Below are positions 52,857 to 64,000 of a DNA stretch of 64,000 nt, piece by piece (the first letter of the stretch is position 1; each line of letters opens with the position of its first letter). Origin of the DNA: Anoplolepis gracilipes. Lineage: Eukaryota > Arthropoda > Insecta > Hymenoptera > Formicidae. The position numbers and the translations under genes are program-made. The DNA lies in contig NC_132978.1 of assembly GCF_047496725.1 (NCBI RefSeq), positions 2,657,501 to 2,721,500 of the forward strand. The letters run 5' to 3'. Under the pieces are notes generated by a model that did not search any database, was not told the DNA's origin, and saw only the letters and a list, made by a program, of their open reading frames with translations.

Positions 52857-54294
52857 AAGTCGATCGATGAATCTTCGGATAAATATGTATGTACTAAATG
52901 TTTTCTAGATACATTGTGTAATTAGCATCACCATCATCATCATCGAAAAATAACGAGATATACAAAATGTCTTAGATTATGATGATATATAAGTAAAAAA
53001 ATATGTTCTCATTTTTACGAAATACAAAATTGAATTTCATTATTCATATTTTATTTCTTCACTAGAATTCTCTTTTTATTGTTTTTTTTTTTCTTCAAAT
53101 AAACAAAACTGATGTAAACGCGTAAGTAGGACTGTACAGTTTCGCTTTGATTTTTGTTTTAATAACAGCTAAATGATTTATTTTTATGTAAAATTTAATA
53201 AAAAATACCGCATAGTCTATAATGCATAAGTAAAACATTATGATTTTTGATGCATATATGATGCATACATATGGAAGTGCGTATCCACACATATGCACAC
53301 ACATATTATATTAAATACCAATTAATTTTCCATTTAGATATCTACATATATACTCACTTGTCAGAAGTTTGCACAATTGCGATAAATCATAATATTTCTG
53401 AAAAGAAAAGTTGATGAAGTGACATCACCGATTGTAAAGTTGTCAAATTATAAAATCGATTTTTGCTTTGGTTACAAAATTGCAAAAATTTTCCTTTTTC
53501 TATTCCTGCGTGAAATAGATAAGTTTTGCATCTTATTTGAGATCGAAAGTTGAATCAGTCGACTTTATAAGATATTTATCACTTTTATCATATTCTCAAT
53601 CGCGGTCAATTGTTATGGATATAGTTTTTTGTGCGTGTGTGCAGCGATTGTAAGATTACACAACCGGTCCCAGCGATCTGATAACCGAGAGATGCTGTAT
53701 CAATTATCATGTCTGTGTATAAATATTTATTCTATATATTTCACCTTTATTCTTACATAAAAGTTATTAAAATCATCAAATGACTTGTCCAAGATTCCCG
53801 TGTTGCCAAATGTGAGAATTATTTTGCAATTGTAAACTCATATGGAAGATCTGTAATGAATGTTGCACTTTATTACAAGAGGCTATTATATTGAATATAA
53901 ACAAAGCTATAATAAATCAATTTTCTATGAGAAGCAAACATTTGTTAATAGAATCGTAGAAACATAGTGCTATAATTTTCCATTAAAATTTCACAATCCA
54001 GCAAAGGATAAATTTGGCGTAAAAATAGTATTTTTGTTATAACATAAAGGTTTTTTGAGAAACAAAACTAGCGAAATTATATGATAACATAATTGTATAT
54101 TTGTTTTTGATAAACTAGAGAAATATTGACAAGAACTCGATGTAGATACTAATGACCTGCGATATAAATGAAAACATATGATTTGAAAGATAATAGAGAA
54201 TGTACTCTGCTCTCTGTTTCTCGTAAATGCAGCGATTATACCACACACAAGGAAGCTTTCATAATGGAAACCGTATATATTTTGTACTTTTCTT

Positions 54295-54375
<81 letters not shown>

Positions 54376-55199
54376 TAATGTGACATATACTCTATGCTAT
54401 AATTTTATGCCGAGCATGCCTATTAACTTAAGAAACAAACGTTTTAATAACAATAGACTTTATTAAATATAAGTTACAAAACAAAATTCAGGAGAGAGTA
54501 TTAGCAGACACTCTCTCCTTGATTCTAAAGAAATTAAGTTAATATTTTTTTAACAATCCGTATAGAAGCGCCGATAAAATCAACGCATGCTCCCATTTAT
54601 TATCCTACAAGTACAAACGCTGTATAATTTAAAAGCACCTAATATAAGCCGTCCCATTTAGATGAGCTTGATTGACATCTCAATATTGAAGATATTTTAA
54701 TGCATGTGCAAGTTTTATATGAAATCTAAGATCTAAATACTTATCATAGAAAAACAAAGCAAGGAATATACATATGTGTGTGTGTGTGCGCTTGTATGTT
54801 AATCAGAATTTTTTAGATAAAATTGTATTTTATTACATATTTTATGAAATTATATTTTATTAAGTTCGATCTTTGTACTCAAACTTTAGAGAGACAGCAA
54901 ATGTTTATATAAGTACCATATATATTATATATTTTTCATATAGTATATATTTAAGTATCGTATATATACTGCGCACATCTTGTGTATCCATCATTGGTGT
55001 AACGTTTCAACTGTTCAAGTAGAGAAAAATGGAAATTTTATGCGAAACATACGACTGTATACAGTAATGTATGATTATTAACGTTACAAGCATCCAGATA
55101 TCATATGTCGAGTGTTTAGTCCTTGCATAAAAAATAATCCATTCATTGTCATTGAAGTGTGTATCAAGAGTCTTTCTAAACGTAGAAGAACACACTCTC
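52857..55199. other. Convergent 3' region between ZC3H18 and FITM
   Basis: AATAAA at 53098-53103 (plus) gives ZC3H18 a 3' UTR of about 250 bp. On the minus strand AATAAA occurs at 54601-54596, about 600 bp past the FITM stop. A TA microsatellite lies between. No coding potential was recognised. Confidence 0.5.
54296..54370. repeat. (TA)n microsatellite
   Basis: About 75 bp of uninterrupted TA dinucleotides, the longest simple repeat in the window. Confidence 0.97.
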
Positions 55200-56393
55200 T
55201 TACTCTCTCACTCTCGGGGTAGATACATCAAGATCTGTTTGTCTATTTGTTGTACTCGATTCGGCAGTTTCTTGATTCATCGTTCTGATCGGCATTCCCA
55301 TGAACTTTGGTTGATTGGTGCCGTTCAGAGTAGTACGTCTCGTCCTCACGTTGAGATCTGGATTCGTCTGAGTTTTTGCCTCATTATACTTGAAGAGACC
55401 ATCGCCGGGAGACGGCAAGCCGATCCTGGGCAGCTTGTACCACCACTTATACGTGACGTACCACGTAATAACCGCGGCCACGCCGCCGAGGAATTTCTCG
55501 ATCATGATGTGATAGTATAGTATCGTTGACACCAACATAATGTCCCACAGTAGCTGTTGCAGCGTCATCGCCACGAAGAGGCCACGCAAATATGGAGTGA
55601 GCGCTCGATGCGCCTTTTTCAAGAATTCAAGATCGTCATCGGAGAGATTACGCAGCGGACCACGGCTCGTCTCGGTTGGCGTGGATCGCGTGTGCTCCTC
55701 ACGCATTACCAGATCCTTGATGCCCTCCCATCCCACCAGGGAGGAGCCTTCTTCGGCGAGTATCAGACTGGAGTAGATCAGGATGAATGTGTGACCAGAT
55801 ATGTCAAAACCGCTCCAGAATTTACCCGACTGTAGACACTTTGCCTTTGATTGCATAAGATTGCTGCGGGTACCCAGACATCTGCCAAAATTGGTTTCGA
55901 TGTAATTGAACAGCTTCGTCCAGGCGAGCCAGGCGATGGTGGCGAGAGCGACACGGGCCAAGTGTCGTAACAGGATCGGTCTGCGACCGCAGCCCACTGT
56001 GTGCGCGGTCAGAGCGACCCAGGGTACAATCACAGAGAGCAACCAGCCCCAGCTCCACTTGACGAAGTACTGATTCAGGGCATTGTCCGACCTAGAGAAG
56101 TAAGTACGTGGCATCGTGATAAAGTCCGCGATCAGCGAGATCAAGAATATCGTGCCGCAGTAGATCGCCACTTTGAGCCGAGTGTCGAACAGCAGTGACT
56201 TCTTGCACACGTGTAGCAGCATGGTGATGAGGATGAGACCGATGGAGCTCGGTGCCGCGGTCGGCCGGGTACCGCCGCGGTCCTCCTGCTGAGTGAAACT
56301 CGGCCGAAAGTTCATCCGATTCGAGCGTAAACCGCTACCGGTCCCGGCATTCCCGGGTGACGTGTGGATGCTTCGTCGTTTACCCGTTGTCAT
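55200..56393 (-). CDS. Fitm: FITM (fat storage-inducing transmembrane) protein, ER lipid-droplet factor
   Basis: A single open frame of 397 residues on the minus strand without introns. After a Ser/Arg/Gly-rich cytosolic N-terminus there are several hydrophobic segments (about 51-62, 76-94, 113-131, 148-160, 201-213, 272-292, 301-313). The family signature FDISGHTFILIYSSLILAEE holds His201; the second predicted catalytic His is 295 in ILYYHIMIEK. These match H155 and H214 of human FIT2, a lipid-phosphatase-related acyl-CoA diphosphatase of the ER needed for lipid-droplet budding. The C-terminal 70 residues are polar and probably cytosolic. It is longer than human FIT2 (262), mainly at the termini and in a loop after the signature. 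It is divergent from the MARVEL gene. Confidence 0.95.
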   Translation of the reverse strand: MTTGKRRSIHTSPGNAGTGSGLRSNRMNFRPSFTQQEDRGGTRPTAAPSSIGLILITMLLHVCKKSLLFDTRLKVAIYCGTIFLISLIADFITMPRTYFSRSDNALNQYFVKWSWGWLLSVIVPWVALTAHTVGCGRRPILLRHLARVALATIAWLAWTKLFNYIETNFGRCLGTRSNLMQSKAKCLQSGKFWSGFDISGHTFILIYSSLILAEEGSSLVGWEGIKDLVMREEHTRSTPTETSRGPLRNLSDDDLEFLKKAHRALTPYLRGLFVAMTLQQLLWDIMLVSTILYYHIMIEKFLGGVAAVITWYVTYKWWYKLPRIGLPSPGDGLFKYNEAKTQTNPDLNVRTRRTTLNGTNQPKFMGMPIRTMNQETAESSTTNRQTDLDVSTPRVRE

Positions 56394-57740
56394 CTTGTTT
56401 CGTCAAATCCTAAATCCTAGGTTATCGACACATGCGATTCCTGATGTCGTCTAAAAACATTGCACTAGATTAATCTTTTAGGTTAGACACAGGCACATAA
56501 CTTGTTCTAGGAGATGCCGGAAGATGTCCAATACGACGCTGCCTGTTTCTCTCGAATCTTGCTCAAGTCTCCTCAAGTTGTCGGACTTGAGGTAAAATTT
56601 GCTCCGTCATCCACTGTTCGATTCACTCCCCTCTTCTTCACTTATTACTATGCATGCCATGGATGTTCTTTGCCCCGGATGCTTGTTCTAGATTTTCTTC
56701 ATGTATAGGATGTAAAAGTCTATGACGGTCGCGTTGTCACTTATTATCACGATCATAATGACGACTCGGTCAGGCTCTGTATAATCGACCGTCGCGGGTT
56801 ACCTGTCAAACCTATCGATGGCGCGAGTAAACGCGAGCTTCCAAAGCTCGCCACTAGATGGCGCGTCAAGTCGTGCAATATGGCTGCCGGCGAATGTCGC
56901 GATTAATCCACAAGTCGGCCGTTTCGAAACGCAGCCAATGGGTTCCGGGCAGTTTCAACAGATACACACGCTTCACTGTTGTAACGTCGACGCGCGCAAA
57001 CTTCCCTCCATTCTGTACACAACGTCGACGCGAGCGCGACTCTCGTCTTCGTGCGCTTCAAGGACGAGAGCGAATAGTTCAACAGAGAGGGAGCGAGAGA
57101 GAAAGAGTGAGACGGACGAGCGAGAGGGGGAACGCATGACACGCCGGGACGCGGAGTGACGCGGAGCAGAAACTCGCGTCGAGAACGATCGCGTGCATAG
57201 ATCGGTCGAGTTTTATGACGCTTCGTTGGAGCTGAGCTTGCTGGAAGGAACGACGCCAAGAAAAGTGACAGCGTAACGTCTCGCGACGATTCCCGGAAGA
57301 GGTGAAGCAATCGAGGACGAGACGCAGGGCAGAGAGCAGTAACAGGTGGAACGGTAATAACAATACATACAGTACATTGTGTGATTTTCGCGACGTGTCG
57401 CGGGTCGCGGGTCGCGGCCGCCTTCGCGTCCTCGAAGCGTGCTACCGAGCTACCCGAAGGATTATTCGCGTAGTGTGTGTATGCGTGTGCTGTATTGTTG
57501 TGTACGTGAGGACACACGTACACGCGCGAATTCTACCTTCTTCGGTCTCGGTTATTCCAGTTACGGTCGCACGACTCTCTACGAATTGACACGACCTCCT
57601 CGACGCGACGCGTCGCGCATCTAGTCGATAACCGTGTTAATTCGACGTGTACGTCGTTCGTTTTCTTCCTCTCTCTCTCTCCTTCTCTCTCACTTTGTGC
57701 GTGAGAATCGCGCGGGGCGTAGTTCCGTGGATTTGAATGC
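56394..57740. promoter_or_regulatory. Divergent CpG-rich region; FITM promoter and predicted non-coding first exon of the MARVEL gene
   Basis: 56.75-57.72 kb is the most CpG-rich stretch in the window, with a GAGA-rich purine tract at about 57075-57130 and CT tracts near 57670-57695. A donor (GAATGC|GTGAGT) at 57740/57741 would end a non-coding exon that joins the acceptor at 61084. FITM transcription likely starts in the lower part. Overlapping open frames on both strands are low-complexity and not supported as genes. Confidence 0.45.
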
Positions 57741-60700
57741 GTGAGTACTTGAATGAGACTTGAAAACTTTTTTTTACGACCTCTCGTATATTTCGATATA
57801 ACCGTTAAAAAATTCAGAGAACAATTCGATAAACATTCTTGCGTAATTTGTGTTATTGCGCGTATCGATTTATTGTTGCATAAAAATTGCTTGTAGCGCT
57901 TATGTTGTTTACAGTGTAATTTTGTAATTAAACTGATTAGGAGCAATTAGGCGCTTTCGTGTCCATGCACGATACACGTGGTGACTAATACAACGCGAAT
58001 ATTTTTGTAAAATTTTCTCAATTAATCCGCGAAAAATGACTATATATTTTACCATTATAGTTCCTGAAATATTTCTTTATAGGACTTAATACAAGATTGA
58101 TCGATATTTCCGCAAACGAGCTGTAATTATTAATAATCGCGACGAATGAAACTTCGTGGAACGACCAAAATTCCTTCGGCAAATCGATGGCACTCTTGGC
58201 GACATCCGATATGGCGTCCATCAAGCGTCCGTCTTTTCCACAGCAAATCTCTGTTAAATTTGACATTTCCCGTGAAGCGATATTATACGCGCGCCAATCT
58301 CGACATTTTCCTCCACCCCCACACGTGTTTAAGCAAACGCGATGCATTCCTTTTCCCGATCCACTTACATGCGATCGCTAATGTCTTCCTTTAATCGGAG
58401 TAAACGGTGCAGTTTTTTTCGTTTAATTTCGTGAATATATATATTATCGTGTGGGTTTAATTTATATCTCATGTGATTTAGAATCGCAAGCGAATGCTTT
58501 TCATTAAAATCAACTCGATACACATCTTTCACGATAATTTATTCGTATTATCTCTGAGATATATTATATGTCATATCCGGTATTGATACCTTCGCCGGTA
58601 AAAAGAAAAATGATTCATATTAAAATATAAATTATAATTCATAATAAGATATGATTCACATCAGTAATACGATATAAAGTTATAGCTAGAAGTGAATTTT
58701 AAAAGGGGATTACAAGTAATTAGTGTATTTAATCATGTGTCGCGCCAAAAAAGAATGTGGTGATGTATATTACGACCAATTAATTTTTTAGGAAGCTTGT
58801 CATATTTAATAAAAAGTTCAACAATTCGACTAATTCTGAATTTTATAAATATCAAACTATTCATAAAAAATTTCTTCTTTTTGCACTAACGATAAATTTT
58901 AGATTTATGAAAAAAATTTTTTTTTTTTTTTACAAATTAATAACAATAACGTGTGTATTTGGATGGTGTAAAAATATATAACATGAGTAATATGTATGTA
59001 CAGACGGCGTAATGCAATCGTTCTACGACGCAATACTTGCCACATTACACTAAATAGGAATATTTTCACTCATCTTGTCGAGTAGGTGGATTTAATAACC
59101 ACGTGTATACGGCCGCGCCTCGCGTCCCACCAACTGTCACTATCTATTTCCAGTCGGGATGATCTCACGCCGTGAGATTAAGTAATTCTCTCCTGCAGTA
59201 TGCGCTTTAACTGTGACATAATACCGAGACGCTGCGGTCTGTAACCCGAGAGCCTCTTCAGATCTCAACCGAAGCATCTTATCAAGCGGACGGTTTCGCT
59301 TCCTGTCATTACGCGCAGAAGTCTGCGTTCTCAAATCGCGAGTTGCGAAAAATATAATTAAAATATAATAAAAAAATAAATAAATAAAAAGTGTATATTG
59401 TCGCGACGTTTTTATATCCTCTTCTTATCGTGATAATAATTTGCGGAAATAATTTCGATGGAATCTGGCAACTGGGAGTTTCGGGGAACCAGACGCGCGC
59501 GCATCGATCATTTGCCGTTATCGTCGACGCAAACGCGTTTACGCCTTTTATGCCTGCACGATAGCTCTCGTAATCGATCCGCGCGGCGTTTTCATTTTCG
59601 CGTCCTTCGATGTCAATCGCGGTGCATATCTCCAGCGTCCTCTCGCAGGACATTAATTAAACGTTAATCGCGGCAAATTGCTTATTCAGGTATAGAGCAT
59701 GCGTGTTGGTGTCTCGTGTATGTATGTAAATCAATCGATGATAGTTATAGGATACGTGCTGTGAAATTTTAACAGTGAGCAATGAATCATAATTTTCTTT
59801 AATTATTATATTTATAAGAATTATAAGGATTTAATATCTCTGAACACGAAAAGAAAATGTGAGATTTAATGGAAAATAATCTGAGTGAACGTATTTATGG
59901 TAAAGCGATTGGGATAGTGTATTACACCGTAGCATATACGTACACAATATTCCATCGATTTTTATTCCGGTTATAAAGATCGCGAGTTATTTCCCTCATT
60001 TGTCGAGTAAACGAGTCTCAAACCTTTATCAGTGATGCCGAAAGTCAAAATATCTATCTGATTTCATAAAATGTCACTATCTTGCTTGCTCCTATTTCTG
60101 TCTCACTTTTATTCTCGGCTGTCAGTGGAACTTTTTAAACAAGATTAATTAATAAAAATCATCATATTCTTTTTTTTTTTACCGGGTCCTCCGAATAACA
60201 AAATCTTATAACCAGAGAATGCTGTAAATTGCCATCGATACATATGTATAAGCGAGTGAAATAGTCTCTAATAGTTATAAACAAAGTTGCTATCGATTAG
60301 ATGGAAATACGTATGTATACGCATGCATATGTATGAAGGCACGTTATTACAACGAGATTATTAAGTTATTAAGAGATTATTCTAAACGTCTAATTCTAAA
60401 CAAACTTATTTAATATATATGTAATTAAAAATGCTACATGAGATAATAATTAATATTATAGTTATTTCCCGAGCATATTTTGAAAATACATATTCTTGAT
60501 TAGTTGTATTATATTTCTTTGATATTTTTTGTTAGAAAGAATATTATATTTTAGAAGATGTCATTTTACGACTAATCTAGAATGTATAATTTAATTGAAC
60601 TTTTTATTATACATACTATACATTTAAATTTGACGTTAAATTCCATTATAATTTGTCAAATCTCGCACAATATTTTTTTTGTAAATGGAAATATTCGGTT

Positions 60701-61084
60701 CTTAAAAAAATTTAGACTAAAACTGCTTTTTTATATAAATGAACATACATGCTTTGTAAGAAACACGTTTCGCATTTATGCATACGTGAGTGTACATGTT
60801 TGTATATTTACATATATATTTATCGTGTATATATTTACAAACATAACACCTTTCCCCTCACACATATGTACTATCGTCAATGGGGGCTTTGTAATATTTA
60901 TATTGAGGTCCATTTCTCTACCTCTTCATTCGTATGAATCAATCAATGCTCAATGGTCCACTTTAGACGCGTCCTTGCAAAGAATCGCCATCGTCGTCTC
61001 GCATATCGAGTCAGGTGGCGGCAACTTATAAAGCAATGACGCAAACATGCGACGTTACTACATACAACGTTTGTTGTGTTACAG
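57741..61084 (+). other. Predicted long 5' intron of the MARVEL gene
   Basis: Mostly AT-rich. A GC-richer patch at 59090-59670, with the imperfect palindrome ATCTCAC-GCC-GTGAGAT at about 59163-59180, stands out and might be an enhancer. No exon, RNA gene or transposon was recognised. Confidence 0.4.
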
Positions 61085-61104
61085 TTTTAGAGTAACCGGA
61101 GACG

Positions 61105-62909
61105 ATGGATCAAGGCTTCCCGGGGCAGCATACCACCACGACCACCGTGACAACTACAACTACGACTACTCAACCTAATATAAGATTCGATCCGTCATAC
61201 GCGAGGACATTGCCTGGTATTCTGAAAATCGTGCAAGTGGTAAGTCCATACATTTTTTTTCTGGAGAAAAAAAAAATTAATAATAAATTAATTATTAATT
61301 AATTGTTAAACTGAAAGTTTATATTAGTTAATTTGAAAGATTACGCTCAAAATAAATTGTTTTATAATGTTATAGATTTTAGAAAATATATCTATAATTT
61401 TTTTTTACTTGAAGATACTTTAAATAATAGCGTATTAGTGAAAATTATATTGGAAATTAAGAAATTTATAAAGGATTTAAAGGAAGATGCAAGTTTGCCC
61501 TATTAAATATACACAGCATGTAAAAACGTGCGTTTATATCGTTAGCTAGGATTACGATATGGTATAAACATCTAGTTGCGTCACAGACTACAATGTATTC
61601 TTAAATCTCATGTCGGTTGCAAGAGCCGTGAGACTTTATACCTGCATAGTATTGGCACAGCTGGGCAACATAGAATTTTCTGAATGATAATCGCGTTGGG
61701 CTCTTCTTTCAGGTGCTAAATCTCTTGGGATTTATATGTATAACGGTGTCAAGTCAGAGCAGCCACAGCCGGGGAGGATGGTTCAATACCGTATCCATGA
61801 CTGGTTTTTGGTTTACAGGGATCTTGCTTGTTTTCTACTTGTTCCACATTATTGAGAAGTTCTCCAGGATTCCGTGGCTTAAGATTGTAAGTCGCCGGTA
61901 GTCATCGCTACGTTGTTGATTTATTTCTATTTTGTTTACAAAGAGAAGTATGCACCTAAAATTAGTATAAAAGAAAATAAATAGGCGGTGAGCGGGTCTC
62001 GTACGTTCGATAATATCGTGTGAGGCGGATATACACATGTAATATTCGTGATACGCGGGAACCAGGGAGTGAAAGCTTGTTAGAAAGTTTCTACGCAGGA
62101 CTCTAAAAATCGATCTGTGTCATTCCAACTTTTATACTCACGGGTGAACGATCGATCGTGAGTGATACAATGAGGACAGCTGTCGTCTGTGCTGGATCAA
62201 ATAATCATTCATAATCAGATTACCCTTTCTTAAAAATGTACTCATACACGCGTTACATGGCATTACGTGGCGCGTCACGTAACGTCTCTTTCCTCGAATC
62301 GGCAGATTAAGCGTTTGTTTCAACTGTAGGTGCCACGCCCGAACGATTTTGCTATTTTTATTTTTGTCAATCGAGAATGTTATCTAACTTGTACACAATA
62401 TTTTTAGGAATTCATATTCTGTACGATATGGACAGTTTTCTACTTATTGGCCGCTTCCCTCGCAGCTGACTATGCGCGTTACACCGAGGCCTTTGGTGTT
62501 GCAGCGGTATATAAGAATTTTATATATATATATATATACTATTATTATTATAATAATATATATACCTCGCATAAATAATGCAAGCAAAACATTTCAATTT
62601 TTTTTATTGAAAGAGAAAAATACTAAATTATTGTATAAAAAATAATGATATCAAGAGTGAATGTAAATATCTTTTCGAGTTTCGTACTGTGTAGGATACT
62701 TCTTGGTTTTATTTTTAGAATAGGTTTATATATATATATTTTTTTTATATAATGAGATATTCTATTTCCCACAGTTTTTCGGTTTTTGTGCGATGGTGGC
62801 GTACGGTTACGACGCTTGGCTGAAGTTCAACGCGACAAAGAGCGGCGCGTTGGCGCAGGGTCAACACACGCCGAAACAAGTGTCCACCGTCACCAGTCCA
62901 GCGTATTAA
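61105..62909 (+). CDS. CMTM/plasmolipin-like MARVEL-domain membrane protein
   Basis: Four coding exons: 61105-61239, 61713-61886, 62408-62506, 62775-62909; all borders are in phase 0 and the protein has 180 residues. Four transmembrane segments are visible at about 37-57, 72-92, 102-122 and 132-152, with short termini: the MARVEL topology. A Thr-rich N-terminus (residues 10-22) precedes the conserved FDPSYARTLPGILKIVQVVL. The third segment follows the EFIFCTIWTVFYLLAASLAA pattern and the fourth ends YGYDAWLKF. Insect members are usually named CKLF-like MARVEL protein 4; the role is in membrane apposition or vesicle traffic, and the exact orthologue is uncertain. The acceptor TTACAG at 61084 precedes the ATG by 20 bp. 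Confidence 0.92.
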
Positions 62910-64000
62910 AATCCATTAGAGGGAGGGGTCCCAAGGCAGATGGACCACCGGTCGACCGATTGGATTGATCGCTCGATCGTTACATATCGTTACCTTTGTG
63001 TGGGGCCAGCTCTTTTGTAACTCCGGCGTGTGTTTTATTTCTCGCGCGGGAATGTCAACGCGGCACGCACGGCGCGTGCTTCTCTTGGCTCGACGCTTTT
63101 TCCGTTCGATCGCACGTGTGCGTCGCGTGTGTTCTTGCGGGCGTATATTCGTTTATTTACACCCGCGCACGCGTACACTCGACTTTCCTTTCGTCTATTT
63201 CTTTTTTCTTTTTTTTGTACTTGTAACAAGGCAATAATCTACACTACGCTATAGCGTATCGTTGACTTATATTCTAACACGAAGAGGCGATGCGCTCATG
63301 TATGCATTATCCTCCATCGAACAATTGTTAATATTTTGTAATAATGTTTGCCGCATCTTTGCTGTCGATCGATTTTATTCGATGTTATTTATGCGACTAT
63401 ATACATGTACATACATACATACATACACAGATCTATATGTATATACGCATACATATACGTTGTTGAACTATATCTTAAATCATTGTTGAAATTGAGGACA
63501 ATGCTTTACGCATCATGGTATAGCGAGGCTCGGACACGATGTCGAGTGCCGGTGCGACTGTTAGGTCTATTTTGATCCTCTCGGTCCTTGTTTGCAACTG
63601 GTCCGGCCAATTTTGTCTTCAGCGATTTCCTGCAGAATAACGTTTGCATTAACGAAGAGTTTTCGATTTCGTTGGTCTTCAAGAATTTAGACACAAATAT
63701 ATATATATATAAATATAATACAAATGAATTTAATAGAGAGTATAAAATGAATGAATCTCAAGAGTGTATTCGAGTGTTTTGCAAACGAAGACAGAGAATG
63801 CAAAAATTGAAATACCGAAACACAGTTTTCCCCTTTCTTGTCGTGCGTAGTCTTCTTAGACAATCGTATAAATTCTTTAGATTGTTCGATATTGCGCTTT
63901 GCGAGTTTTTGAGAGGGACAAAAAGTGCAGTTAAGTTTGCACAAATTGTACCGGGAAGAAAATTAAAAGAATAATGTAGTGTGATCACACATATACACAA
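62910..64000 (+). other. 3' UTR of the MARVEL gene and window end
   Basis: The first 300 bp after the stop is CpG-rich with pyrimidine runs; then the sequence turns AT-rich. No clear AATAAA close to the stop was found, so the 3' UTR may be long. Open frames here (for example 63588-63974) show no domain. Confidence 0.45.

Noticed and set aside
56903..57523. 206-codon minus-strand frame in the CpG-rich FITM/MARVEL promoter
   Set aside because: Arg/Ser/Pro low-complexity reading of a CpG-rich promoter; overlapped by several equally open frames on both strands.
60582..61031. 149-codon frame in front of the MARVEL gene
   Set aside because: AT-driven hydrophobic composition, no homology recognised, ends before the supported acceptor at 61084.
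63588..63974. 128-codon frame at the window end
   Set aside because: Lies in the likely 3' UTR, with no domain and composition set by AT-rich DNA.

Overview
The window is a gene-dense piece of an insect nuclear genome, most likely a hymenopteran such as an ant. The background is AT-rich and full of microsatellites. Genes are split by short introns with GT..AG borders, and the conserved proteins (clathrin heavy chain, Archipelago/FBXW7, RpLP2, WDR48) read as arthropod orthologues. The order is inference from overall character, not from a diagnostic sequence. No prokaryotic features, tRNA, rRNA, CRISPR array or intact transposon was seen.

Layout. 1-4.27 kb: non-coding. 4.27-10.23 kb (+): ENOX-family RRM protein, ten coding exons. 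10.73-11.15 kb (+): DPH4/DNAJC24, intronless. 13.11-16.00 kb (-): archipelago/FBXW7. 18.39-21.56 kb (+): WDR48/UAF1. 24.77-26.17 kb (-): HDHD2. 26.59-27.62 kb (+): RNase P/MRP subunit POP4. 30.17-37.05 kb (-): clathrin heavy chain. 37.94-38.50 kb (-): ribosomal protein P2, with a probable box C/D snoRNA in its first intron. 41.26-44.65 kb (-): an unrecognised 966-residue protein with five copies of a TP-x-N...[SA][IV]KKSHKK motif. 47.88-52.86 kb (+): ZC3H18. 55.20-56.39 kb (-): FITM lipid-droplet protein, intronless. 61.11-62.91 kb (+): a CMTM/plasmolipin-like MARVEL protein. For every gene I placed the coding exon borders by hand; exon phases agree and summed lengths are divisible by three.

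Organisation. Four neighbour pairs are head-to-head: ago/WDR48, HDHD2/POP4, KKSHKK gene/ZC3H18 and FITM/MARVEL gene. Near-perfect NRF-1/Ewg palindromes (core GCATGC) lie in or near several promoters. Most genes are housekeeping: ubiquitin ligation and deubiquitinase activation (ago, WDR48), RNA processing and translation (POP4, ZC3H18, RpLP2, snoRNA, DPH4 for the eEF2 diphthamide), and membrane or lipid traffic (Chc, FITM, MARVEL).

Most unusual items: the KKSHKK-repeat protein with RxLxF-like cyclin-docking and many SP/TP sites; the intronic snoRNA with a 14-nt antisense match to a conserved 28S rRNA segment; a ~150-bp foldback palindrome carrying two CACGTG boxes between ago and WDR48; a cluster of TTGACCAAT motifs and an inverted repeat between the KKSHKK gene and ZC3H18; and an upstream ORF of DPH4 whose stop overlaps the main start as ATGA.
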